Positions 1-5,301 of a stretch of DNA of 5,301 nt are shown here, in pieces; position 1 is the stretch's first letter; the number at the start of each line of letters is the position of its first letter. The notes under the pieces are model-generated. The model searched no databases. It was given only the letters and a program-made list of their open reading frames with translations, and was not told where the DNA came from. The translations under genes and the position numbers were made by a program. This DNA comes from Oscillospiraceae bacterium (GTDB taxonomy: Bacteria; Bacillota; Clostridia; Oscillospirales; Acutalibacteraceae), in assembly GCA_021640185.1 (NCBI GenBank), contig JAJXDX010000054.1:3619-8919 (forward strand), written 5' to 3'.

Positions 1-830
1 GCTGTGTGCTGCAGGATCTGATCGAGAGCGGGACCGTCCCCGTCGTGCGGCTGACGCAGGTGTTCCGGCAGGCGCTGGAGAGCCGGATCATCCTCAACGC
101 GCACCGCGTCGTCAGCGGCCAGCCGATGGTGTTCGATAACACCGGCGACTGCTTTTTCCTGCCGCGCAGCAGCACGCGCGGCGTTATGCAGACGGTGCTT
201 GACCTCTGCCATCACCGCCTGCCCGCCGCATACGGGTACACGGTGTTCTCCGGTATCCAGGTGCTGTGCCCCGGCCGGCGCGGGGAGCTGGGCACGGCGG
301 AGCTGGACAAGCGTTTGCAGGCGCTGCTCAACGCGCCGGACGACCGCCGGCGCGAGCTGCAGGTGGAGGGCATGGTCCTGCGCGAGGGCGATAAGGTCAT
401 GCACACCCGCAACAACTACGATATCCCGTGGGAGCGAGACGACGGCGAATGCGGCACCGGCGTGTTCAACGGCGACATCGGGATCTTGGAGCAGGTCCGC
501 CCGCGCGAAGGGACGCTGCGCGTCCGGTATGACGACCGGGTGGCGCTGTATACCAAGCAGGACGCGCAGGATCTGGAGCTGGCGTATGCCATCACGGTAC
601 ATAAAAGTCAGGGCAGCGAGTTCGATGCCGTGGTGCTGCCGCTGCTGCGCGGCACGCCGAAGCTGTGCTACCGCAACCTGCTGTACACCGCGATCACCCG
701 CGCAAAAAAGCTGCTGATCTTGGTGGGCAGCCGCGAAACGATCGATCAGATGATCCAAAACGATCGCCGCACCCGCCGCTACACCGGCCTGTGTACGTTT
801 TTGCGGCAGGCGGCGGAGAGCGGGCTGTGA
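1..830 (+). CDS. recD2: RecD2-type ATP-dependent DNA helicase, C-terminal part (5' end outside window)
   Basis: This is the C-terminal ~275 residues of an SF1B 5'-3' DNA helicase of the RecD2 (RecD-like) family, cytoplasmic enzymes involved in DNA repair and recombination. The frame is open to the left edge; the first complete codon is TGT at 3-5, so the GTG at 6 is an internal Val, not a start. Visible parts: RLTQVFRQ (about 48-71), a motif IV-like element with the conserved Arg; GDKVMHTRNNYD followed by GVFNGDIGIL (about 387-488), the RecD2 SH3-like insertion; TVHKSQGSEFD (594-626), motif V; and LLYTAITRAKK (678-710), motif VI with the arginine finger. RecD2 proteins are usually about 720-800 residues, so the Walker A and B half lies upstream. 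The stop TGA (828-830) overlaps the comF start, implying translational coupling. RecD of a RecBCD complex is the alternative, but the GDKVM/RNNYD/VFNGDIG region is typical of stand-alone RecD2. Confidence 0.93.
   Translation, partial: CVLQDLIESGTVPVVRLTQVFRQALESRIILNAHRVVSGQPMVFDNTGDCFFLPRSSTRGVMQTVLDLCHHRLPAAYGYTVFSGIQVLCPGRRGELGTAELDKRLQALLNAPDDRRRELQVEGMVLREGDKVMHTRNNYDIPWERDDGECGTGVFNGDIGILEQVRPREGTLRVRYDDRVALYTKQDAQDLELAYAITVHKSQGSEFDAVVLPLLRGTPKLCYRNLLYTAITRAKKLLILVGSRETIDQMIQNDRRTRRYTGLCTFLRQAAESGL
815..829 (+). promoter_or_regulatory. Shine-Dalgarno and GTG start of comF, overlapping the recD2 stop
   Basis: GGAG at 815-818 lies 8 bases before GTG at 827-829, and this GTG shares its last two bases with the recD2 stop TGA (828-830). 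This sets the comF start. The reading frame stays open upstream inside recD2, but the ComF-like sequence begins only after this point. The next ATG (926) would remove the first zinc-binding CxxC. Confidence 0.8.
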
Positions 831-1624
831 GCGCGCGCCTTCGGCGCGCAGGCCGGCATCTGGCCGCCCTGCTGCTGCCGCAGCGGTGCTGTTTGTGCGG
901 CACACTGATCGGCCCGGACGATACGATGTGCGCCGACTGTCGGCGGGACGCGCCGTTCATCCTGCCGCCGGTGTGCCCGCATTGCGGGCTGTCGCTCCAC
1001 GGCCGGGCAGAAAGCAGCTGCTCCTGCGGCGGACGGCGCCATGCCTTCGTCCGGTGCGTGGCACCGCTGTCGTACGAAGGGCCGGCTCGGCGCGGCATCG
1101 CGACGCTCAAGCACACCGGCGACACCTGCACGGTGGACGGTCTGGCTGCCGAGATCGGCGAGGTGCTGCGCCGCGAATACGGCGGGATCGGCTTTACGCT
1201 GGTGACCGCCGTCCCGTCCTACCCCAAGGATCTGCGCCGCCGCGGCCACGACCAAGCCGCACTGCTCGCCGCGGCCGTGGCCCGGCGCATCGGCGTGCCG
1301 TATGTGCCGACGCTGCGCAAGCTGTATCCCACCCGGCCGCAAAAGGAGTTGTCGGCCGAGGAGCGGCAGGGCAACCTCCTCGGTGCCTTTGCGGTGCGCG
1401 ACCGTATCTGCTCGCCGCGCACGGCGGTCGACCGTCTGCTGCGGCGCGGACGGCCCGTCGACTTGAGCGGTGCCGTCGTGCTGCTGATCGACGACGTGAT
1501 GACCACCGGTGCAACGCTGGACGAATGCGCGAAGATGCTGCGCCTTTACGGCGCGGCCGAGGTCTATGCCGCGGCGGCGGCCGCCACGCCGCCGAAGAAG
1601 GACACGGACAAAGACCGCGGATAA
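827..1624 (+). CDS. comF: ComF family protein (double zinc finger plus phosphoribosyltransferase domain)
   Basis: This 265-residue cytoplasmic protein matches the ComF/ComFC/GntX family, which is needed for DNA uptake in naturally competent bacteria; its exact reaction is not settled. The N-terminal region has two cysteine clusters: C21-x2-C24 with C35-x2-C38, then C50-x2-C53 with C65-x-C67, typical of zinc ribbons. The C-terminal part is a type I phosphoribosyltransferase fold. Its PRPP-binding loop is VVLLIDDVMTTGAT (residues 217-230), with the acidic pair D222-D223. The central RRRGHDQAALLA is also a family hallmark. A stretch of roughly 20 residues just before the PRPP loop (about 195-214) looks longer than I expect for ComFC. 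The C-terminus is an alanine run and a charged tail. The GTG start overlaps the recD2 stop and mreB follows 35 bases later, so an operon is likely. The start is inferred from the overlap, the Shine-Dalgarno and the domain limits. Whether this host is competent cannot be judged here. Confidence 0.9.
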   Translation: MSARLRRAGRHLAALLLPQRCCLCGTLIGPDDTMCADCRRDAPFILPPVCPHCGLSLHGRAESSCSCGGRRHAFVRCVAPLSYEGPARRGIATLKHTGDTCTVDGLAAEIGEVLRREYGGIGFTLVTAVPSYPKDLRRRGHDQAALLAAAVARRIGVPYVPTLRKLYPTRPQKELSAEERQGNLLGAFAVRDRICSPRTAVDRLLRRGRPVDLSGAVVLLIDDVMTTGATLDECAKMLRLYGAAEVYAAAAAATPPKKDTDKDRG

Positions 1625-1659
1625 GCGGAAAACAAAAAAAGTAAGGGAGTTCATGACTT

Positions 1660-2685
1660 ATGGATCTGGGGATCGATCTTGGCACGTCACGCACCGTGAT
1701 CTGCAGCGAGGAGGGCGGCATCCTGCTCGACGAGGCGACGGCGATCGCGCTCGGACGGGGCGATGAGGTCATCGCCTGCGGCGACGAGGCCGAAACGATG
1801 ATCGGCCGCACGCCGCCCACCATCCGCGCCGTGCACCCGGTCGTCAAGGGCGTCATCGCCGAATACGAGCCGGCGGAGCTGCTGCTGCGCCGCTTTTTGC
1901 ACCGCGTGTGCCACGACCGCGTGGCCAAGCCCTGCGTCGCCGTCAGCATCGCCGAGCAGATGACCGACGTCGAGCGTCGCTCGTTCATCGAGGCGGTGGT
2001 GTCGGCCGGCGCGCGCCGTGTGACCCTTGTGCCGGAAACGGTGGCTGCCGCCATCGGCGCGGGCATCGACGTCACGCTGCCCAGCGGGCAGATGATCGTG
2101 AATTTCGGCGGCGGGACGACCGACGTGTCCGTGATCTCGCTGAAGGGCGAGGCGGCGTCCGCCTCCGTGCGCACCGGCGGCACCGCCGTCGACGATGCGA
2201 TCTGCCGCTATCTGCGCGCCAAATACGGTGTGGCGGTCAGCCTCCGCGCCGCCGAAACGATCAAGCGGGAGATGGGCAGCGCCGCCCCGGCGGATCAGCC
2301 GATCCGCCGCACCTTCGTCTGGCGTGATGCCGTCACCGGCCTGTCACGGCGCGTGGAGCTGACGGGCGAGGAGGTCGCCGAGGCGATCGCCGAGCCGCTC
2401 TCCGTGATGGTCGACCTGATCTGCCGTGTGCTGGAGGTCACGCCGCCGGAGCTGGCCGGGGACATCATGCAGAACGGCCCGGTGCTCACCGGCGGCATGG
2501 CGCGCCTGCGCGGCCTGCCGCAATTGCTCGAGCGCACCACCGGTCTGCACTGCCGCATCGCCGACGATCCCGATCACTGCGTCGCGATCGGCGCGTGCCG
2601 TGCCCTGCGGTATGCCGGCGCGTTCTCCGAGGTCTATGACTTGGGCGATTTTTCGTATCACCTGTCCGAGAACGTCACGAACTGA
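1660..2685 (+). CDS. mreB: MreB-like bacterial actin homologue with divergent nucleotide-binding motifs
   Basis: This 341-residue protein, normal for the family, matches the rod-shape MreB/Mbl group. MreB forms ATP-dependent filaments under the membrane that guide cell-wall elongation. Visible motifs: DLGTSRT (2-12 region), phosphate 1; MIGRTP (47-52); DVERR with E105, a likely catalytic-water residue; ETVAAAIGAG (126-135); GGGTTDVSVISL (150-161), phosphate 2; and LTGGM (276-280), the adenosine motif. Three positions depart from usual MreB: N148 replaces the Asp of D-x-GGGT, T127 replaces the Pro of EEPMAAAIG, and M280 replaces the third Gly of TGGG. The AAGGGAG Shine-Dalgarno (1643-1649) supports ATG 1660; the ATG at 1653 is out of frame. 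No mreC or mreD follows; a hairpin does. The gene may therefore be a paralogue rather than the main elongation MreB. DnaK was considered but the length and MIGRTP exclude it. Family membership is certain; filament dynamics are not. Confidence 0.9.
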   Translation: MDLGIDLGTSRTVICSEEGGILLDEATAIALGRGDEVIACGDEAETMIGRTPPTIRAVHPVVKGVIAEYEPAELLLRRFLHRVCHDRVAKPCVAVSIAEQMTDVERRSFIEAVVSAGARRVTLVPETVAAAIGAGIDVTLPSGQMIVNFGGGTTDVSVISLKGEAASASVRTGGTAVDDAICRYLRAKYGVAVSLRAAETIKREMGSAAPADQPIRRTFVWRDAVTGLSRRVELTGEEVAEAIAEPLSVMVDLICRVLEVTPPELAGDIMQNGPVLTGGMARLRGLPQLLERTTGLHCRIADDPDHCVAIGACRALRYAGAFSEVYDLGDFSYHLSENVTN

Positions 2686-2740
2686 CGGGCACCGGCGACC
2701 GGCGGCGGGCGATGACAGACGGTCGGCAAAGCACAAGACG

Positions 2741-2794
2741 CGGCGCGGCGCGCGCCCATGCTTTGGGGGCGTGCGCCGCGCCGTTAGGCGTTTT
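2741..2794 (+). terminator. Strong GC hairpin, probable terminator of the recD2-comF-mreB transcript
   Basis: Arms 2741-2757 and 2767-2783 pair over 17 bp (one G-U at 2752/2772) around a 9-base loop, 56 bases after the mreB stop. The following sequence is only moderately T-rich (TTA at 2784-2786, TTTT at 2791-2794), so the stem is excellent but the U-tract is poor. A rho-independent terminator is the best reading; a transcript-stabilising 3' hairpin is the alternative. Confidence 0.6.
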
Positions 2795-2796
2795 AT

Positions 2797-2816
2797 GCGC
2801 CGCCCGGCGCGCTTTT
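2797..2816 (+). terminator. Second, weaker hairpin with T-run
   Basis: GCGCC (2797-2801) pairs with GGCGC (2806-2810) around a 4-base loop, followed by GC and TTTT (2813-2816). It could back up the larger hairpin just upstream. The same bases can also pair with the GCGCGCC at 2825-2831, so the actual fold is uncertain. Confidence 0.3.
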
Positions 2817-2840
2817 CGGCCATGGCGCGCCACATCGGGC

Positions 2841-2856
2841 ATACTATATCTTGTGG
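2841..2856 (+). promoter_or_regulatory. NrdR box 1 (distal) upstream of nrdD
   Basis: ATACTATATCTTGTGG matches the NrdR operator consensus acaCwAtATaTwGtgt at 13 of 16 positions by eye, including both fixed core bases (C2844 and G2853). NrdR is the zinc-finger/ATP-cone repressor of ribonucleotide reductase genes and normally binds paired boxes. A second box lies 42 bp downstream in front of nrdD. Confidence 0.8.
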
Positions 2857-2882
2857 TCTATGATTTTTCTTTGCGAAAAATA

Positions 2883-2898
2883 AAACTATATATTGACA
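2883..2898 (+). promoter_or_regulatory. NrdR box 2 (proximal), overlapping the -35 element
   Basis: AAACTATATATTGACA contains the full core CTATATATTG (2886-2895) of the NrdR consensus, with divergence mainly in the right flank. That right flank is also the -35 hexamer TTGACA (2893-2898), so a bound repressor would block RNA polymerase. The start-to-start distance to box 1 is 42 bp, about four turns of B-DNA, which puts both boxes on the same face. Confidence 0.82.
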
Positions 2899-2921
2899 AT
2901 GCGAAATAAGCGTGTTATAAT
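2893..2921 (+). promoter_or_regulatory. Consensus extended sigma-A/sigma-70 promoter of nrdD
   Basis: TTGACA (2893-2898), a 17-bp spacer and TATAAT (2916-2921) are both perfect hexamers. TG at 2913-2914 adds an extended -10 element. Bases 2865-2892 just upstream are A/T-rich and could act as an UP element. Transcription would start near 2926-2929, giving a leader of about 80 bases before the nrdD ATG. A promoter this strong needs tight repression, which fits the overlapping NrdR box. Confidence 0.93.
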
Positions 2922-2940
2922 AATCAGTACTGAGATCGAT

Positions 2941-2967
2941 CGTCCCTGCAAGCCGCTTGCGGGGGCG
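2941..2967 (+). other. 5'-leader hairpin of nrdD mRNA
   Basis: Arms 2941-2952 and 2956-2967 can form 12 bp (two G-U pairs) around the triloop CCG. It lies about 15 bases after the predicted transcript start and 28 bases before the Shine-Dalgarno. No T-run follows, so it is not a terminator. It may protect the 5' end of the mRNA or have a regulatory role; no known riboswitch class is recognised. Confidence 0.5.
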
Positions 2968-2995
2968 TTCCTGTGCGATATCGGCAGAAAAAACG

Positions 2996-3001
2996 AGGAG
3001 G
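2996..3001 (+). promoter_or_regulatory. Shine-Dalgarno AGGAGG of nrdD
   Basis: A perfect AGGAGG ends 7 bases before ATG 3009. It selects this ATG over the in-frame GTG at 2973, which would add 12 residues unlike the family N-terminus and has no comparable ribosome site. Confidence 0.92.
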
Positions 3002-3008
3002 AAACGAC

Positions 3009-5183
3009 ATGAAGATCATCAAGCGGGACGGCTCCGAGGCGGTATTCGACCGGCAAAAGATCGAGGCGGCGATCGCGAAGGCGAACGTGAACGTCGACGC
3101 GCACGACCGGATCGACGACGAGCAGATCCGCCGGATCGCGGCCGAGGTGGAGGCATACTGCGCGCAGATGAAGCGCGCGCTCAGCGTGGAGGAGATCCAA
3201 GATCAGGTGGAGGATCACCTGATGGCGCTCAAGGCGTACCGTTTGGCCCGTGCCTACATCACCTATCGTTACACCCGGGCGCTGGTGCGCAAATCGAACA
3301 CCACCGATAAGCAGATCCTCAGCCTGATCGAATGCAATAACGAGGAAGTCAAGCAGGAGAACGCGAACAAAAACCCGACGGTCAACAGCGTGCAGCGCGA
3401 CTATATGGCGGGCGAGGTCAGCAAAGACATCACCAAGCGCATCCTGCTGCCGAAGGACATCGTCGATGCGCACGAGGCGGGGCTGATCCACTTCCATGAC
3501 GCGGACTATTTCGCACAGCATATGCATAACTGCGATCTGGTCAACCTCGAGGATATGCTGCAAAACGGCACGGTGATCAGCGGCACGAAGATCGAGCGTC
3601 CGCACTCGTTCTCCACGGCGTGCAACATCGCCACGCAGATCATCGCACAGGTCGCGTCCAACCAGTACGGCGGGCAGTCCATCAGCCTGACGCATCTGGC
3701 GCCCTTCGTGCAGATCAGCCGCGAAAAGATCCGCGAGGATCTGGTGGCCGGCCTGCGCGACGTCGGGCAGACGCTGCCCGAGGAGAGCATAAACACGCTC
3801 GTCGAGCGCCGCCTGCGCGAGGAGATCCGCAAGGGCGTGCAAACGATCCAGTATCAGGTCGTGACCCTGATGACCACCAACGGGCAGGCCCCGTTCGTGA
3901 CCGTGTTCATGTACCTCAACGAGGCGCGCAGCGAGCAGGAGAAGAAGGATCTTGCCCTGATCATCGAGGAAACGCTGCTGCAGCGCTACCGCGGCGTGAA
4001 AAACGAGGAGGGCGTGTGGGTCACGCCCGCCTTCCCGAAGCTGATCTATGTGCTGGAGGAGGACAACATCCGCGAAGGCACGCCGTATTTCGAGCTGACC
4101 AAGCTGGCCGCCAAATGTACGGCACGCCGCATGGTGCCCGATTACATCAGTGAAAAGATCATGCTGCAGAGCAAGATCGATAAAAACGGCGAGGGGCACT
4201 GCTACACCTGCATGGGCTGCCGCAGCTTCCTGACCCCCTATGTGGACGAAAACGGCAAGCCGAAGTATTACGGCCGCTTCAATCAGGGCGTGGTGACGGT
4301 CAACCTCGTGGACATCGGCCTGTCCGCGCACGGGGACATGGAGCGGTTCTGGCAGATCTTCGACGAGCGCATGGAGCTGTGCCACCGCGCGCTGCAGTGC
4401 CGTCACGAGCGGCTGACCGGCACGCTGTCCGATGCTGCGCCGATCCTGTGGCAGTACGGCGCGCTCGCCCGCCTCAAAAAGGGCGAAACGATCGACCGTT
4501 TCCTGCACGGCGGCTATTCCACCCTGTCGCTCGGCTACGCCGGGCTGTGGGAGTGCGTGTACAGCTTAAACGGCAAAAAGCTGACCGAGCCGGAGGGCAA
4601 GGAGCTCGGCCTTGCGATCATGCGCAAGCTCAACGAGTACACCGCCAAGTGGAAAGCGGCGGAGAATATCGATTATTCGCTGTACGGCACGCCGCTCGAG
4701 AGCACGACCTATAAGTTCGCCAAGTGCCTGCAAAAGCGCTTCGGCGTCGTCAAAGGCGTGACGGATAAGAGCTATATCACCAACAGCTATCACGTCCACG
4801 TGACCGAGCCGATCGACGCGTTCGATAAGCTGGCGCTGGAGGCGGAGTTCCAGGCCCTCTCGCCCGGCGGCGCGATCAGCTATGTCGAGGTGCCGAATAT
4901 GCAGCAGAACCTTGACGCGGTGCTGTCGGTCATGCAGTTCATCTACGATCACATCATGTATGCGGAGCTGAACACCAAAAGCGACTACTGTCAGGTGTGC
5001 GGCTATGACGGCGAGATCGAGATCGTGGAACAGGACGGCAAGCTCGTTTGGCGCTGCCCGCATTGCGGCAACACCGACCAGAGCAAGATGAACGTCGCGC
5101 GCCGCACCTGCGGCTATATCGGCACGCAGTTCTGGAATCAGGGCCGCACGCAGGAGATCAAGGAGCGCGTGCTGCACCTGTAA
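3009..5183 (+). CDS. nrdD: Anaerobic (class III) ribonucleoside-triphosphate reductase
   Basis: This 724-residue cytoplasmic glycyl-radical enzyme reduces ribonucleoside triphosphates to dNTPs without oxygen. E. coli NrdD has 712 residues, so the gene is complete. Residues 1 to about 90, beginning IIKRDGSEAVFDRQKI, form an ATP-cone for allosteric activity control. The catalytic barrel carries C175 (in HNCDLVNL), TTNGQAPFVT (289-298) and the thiyl-radical cysteine C404 in MGCRSF. N425 in GRFNQG lies 21 residues later, the same interval as between C290 and N311 of T4 NrdD. C661/C664 and C683/C686 form the C-terminal zinc site. RTCGYIG (699-705) is the radical loop with G702 as the radical glycine, 22 residues from the end. 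C398 and C401 precede C404, giving CxxCxxC, which is unusual. The radical must be installed by the radical-SAM activase NrdG, possibly the next gene. Paired NrdR boxes and a consensus promoter lie directly upstream. Confidence 0.98.
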   Translation: MKIIKRDGSEAVFDRQKIEAAIAKANVNVDAHDRIDDEQIRRIAAEVEAYCAQMKRALSVEEIQDQVEDHLMALKAYRLARAYITYRYTRALVRKSNTTDKQILSLIECNNEEVKQENANKNPTVNSVQRDYMAGEVSKDITKRILLPKDIVDAHEAGLIHFHDADYFAQHMHNCDLVNLEDMLQNGTVISGTKIERPHSFSTACNIATQIIAQVASNQYGGQSISLTHLAPFVQISREKIREDLVAGLRDVGQTLPEESINTLVERRLREEIRKGVQTIQYQVVTLMTTNGQAPFVTVFMYLNEARSEQEKKDLALIIEETLLQRYRGVKNEEGVWVTPAFPKLIYVLEEDNIREGTPYFELTKLAAKCTARRMVPDYISEKIMLQSKIDKNGEGHCYTCMGCRSFLTPYVDENGKPKYYGRFNQGVVTVNLVDIGLSAHGDMERFWQIFDERMELCHRALQCRHERLTGTLSDAAPILWQYGALARLKKGETIDRFLHGGYSTLSLGYAGLWECVYSLNGKKLTEPEGKELGLAIMRKLNEYTAKWKAAENIDYSLYGTPLESTTYKFAKCLQKRFGVVKGVTDKSYITNSYHVHVTEPIDAFDKLALEAEFQALSPGGAISYVEVPNMQQNLDAVLSVMQFIYDHIMYAELNTKSDYCQVCGYDGEIEIVEQDGKLVWRCPHCGNTDQSKMNVARRTCGYIGTQFWNQGRTQEIKERVLHL

Positions 5184-5207
5184 GGGCATTCTCGCCAAAA
5201 GATCGGC

Positions 5208-5235
5208 GGTCAGATCTGGTGGATCTGACCTTTGT
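5208..5235 (+). terminator. Hairpin terminator or attenuator after nrdD
   Basis: GGTCAGATC (5208-5216) pairs perfectly over 9 bp with GATCTGACC (5222-5230) around a 5-base loop, 24 bases after the nrdD stop. The following tract is short (TTTGT), so termination may be partial. The T-tract also forms part of the -35 element of the next promoter. Confidence 0.6.
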
Positions 5236-5260
5236 AAAGCCTGTCCAAATGTGGTATACT
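5232..5260 (+). promoter_or_regulatory. Extended -10 promoter for the gene starting at 5297
   Basis: TTGTAA (5232-5237, 4 of 6 consensus), a 17-bp spacer and TATACT (5255-5260, 5 of 6) are present, with TG at 5252-5253 as an extended -10. The predicted start near 5265-5268 gives a leader of about 30 bases. No NrdR box is visible here, so the downstream gene may have an input separate from nrdD. Confidence 0.72.
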
Positions 5261-5263
5261 ATT

Positions 5264-5282
5264 CCTGTAACGATCTTACGGG
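5264..5282 (+). other. Small leader hairpin before the downstream Shine-Dalgarno
   Basis: CCTGTAA (5264-5270) can pair with TTACGGG (5276-5282), 7 bp with one G-U around a 5-base loop. It begins at about the predicted transcript start and ends immediately before the AAAGGAG at 5283-5289. It may be chance, or may affect ribosome access. Confidence 0.25.
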
Positions 5283-5296
5283 AAAGGAGAACCGGC

Positions 5297-5301
5297 ATGG
5301 A
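5297..5301 (+). CDS. Start of a downstream gene, truncated by the window (possibly the NrdD activase)
   Basis: ATG at 5297-5299 follows a good Shine-Dalgarno, AAAGGAG (5283-5289), at 7 bases, and a promoter ends at 5260. Only one codon and GA of the next (Glu or Asp) are visible, so the product cannot be read. The radical-SAM activase NrdG is the usual neighbour of nrdD in this orientation and is the leading guess, from context alone. Confidence 0.65.

Noticed and set aside
665..826. Upstream extension of the comF frame, starting inside recD2
   Set aside because: It translates the helicase motif VI region out of frame; ComF-like sequence and a Shine-Dalgarno appear only at GTG 827.
779..1654. 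291-residue - strand open frame opposite comF
   Set aside because: It is a shadow of comF in GC-rich DNA, with low-complexity Arg/Gly/Ala/His-rich translation and no motif.
1194..2183. 329-residue - strand open frame spanning comF and mreB
   Set aside because: It crosses two well-supported + strand genes and translates to Arg/Ser/Pro-rich sequence without any family signature.
2823..2832. Palindrome TGGCGCGCCA as a possible operator
   Set aside because: Short GC palindromes are expected in this GC-rich stretch, and it has no second copy or clear link to the promoter further downstream.
2712..2909. 65-residue open frame in the intergenic region
   Set aside because: It runs through the terminator hairpin, both NrdR boxes and the -35 element, and has no ribosome site or recognisable sequence.
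2973..3008. N-terminal extension of NrdD from GTG 2973
   Set aside because: The perfect AGGAGG at 2996-3001 and the family-typical MKIIKRDG start point to ATG 3009.
2886..4508. 540-residue open frame on the - strand opposite nrdD
   Set aside because: It is antisense to a certain nrdD gene, its composition (rich in H, L, D, V and R) is typical of a GC-biased antisense shadow, and it shows no recognisable domain.

Overview
The window is GC-rich with strongly GC-biased third codon positions. All of its genes lie on the + strand and belong to well-known bacterial families. A Gram-positive style RecD2 helicase, a ComF protein, an MreB-like actin and an anaerobic (class III) ribonucleotide reductase together suggest a high-GC anaerobic Firmicute. 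Clostridia, perhaps Oscillospirales, is my best guess; this is inference from gene content and style, and no marker gene in the window proves it.

Region 1 (1-2685) is a tight three-gene cluster. It holds the C-terminal part of recD2 (entering from the left edge), comF (start codon overlapping the recD2 stop in a GTGA) and an mreB-like gene 35 bases further on with its own Shine-Dalgarno. No promoter is visible between them, so they probably share a transcript that starts upstream of the window. RecD2 (DNA repair helicase) and ComF (linked to DNA uptake and processing) are both DNA-metabolism proteins. The MreB-like protein is a cytoskeletal actin homologue with unusual substitutions in its nucleotide-binding motifs, and no mreC or mreD follows it.

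Region 2 (2686-3008) is a 323-base intergenic stretch. Its left half is very GC-rich and holds a 17-bp hairpin that probably ends the cluster transcript, plus a weaker hairpin. Its right half turns abruptly AT-rich and holds a textbook control region for a ribonucleotide reductase gene: two NrdR-box-like palindromes 42 bp apart, the second overlapping the -35 element of a perfect-consensus extended sigma-A promoter. A 12-bp hairpin in the leader and a strong AGGAGG follow.

Region 3 (3009-5183) is a complete nrdD, with ATP cone, catalytic cysteines, zinc-binding cysteines and the glycyl-radical motif. Region 4 (5184-5301) holds a short hairpin terminator or attenuator, a second promoter, and the Shine-Dalgarno and first bases of another gene. 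By convention that gene would be the NrdD activase nrdG, but only its first codon and two further bases are visible.

I see no mobile element, CRISPR array, tRNA or rRNA, and no evidence of an undescribed system. The points most worth a second look are the NrdR operator geometry, the Asp-to-Asn change in the MreB-like phosphate-2 motif, and the extra cysteines next to the NrdD catalytic cysteine.
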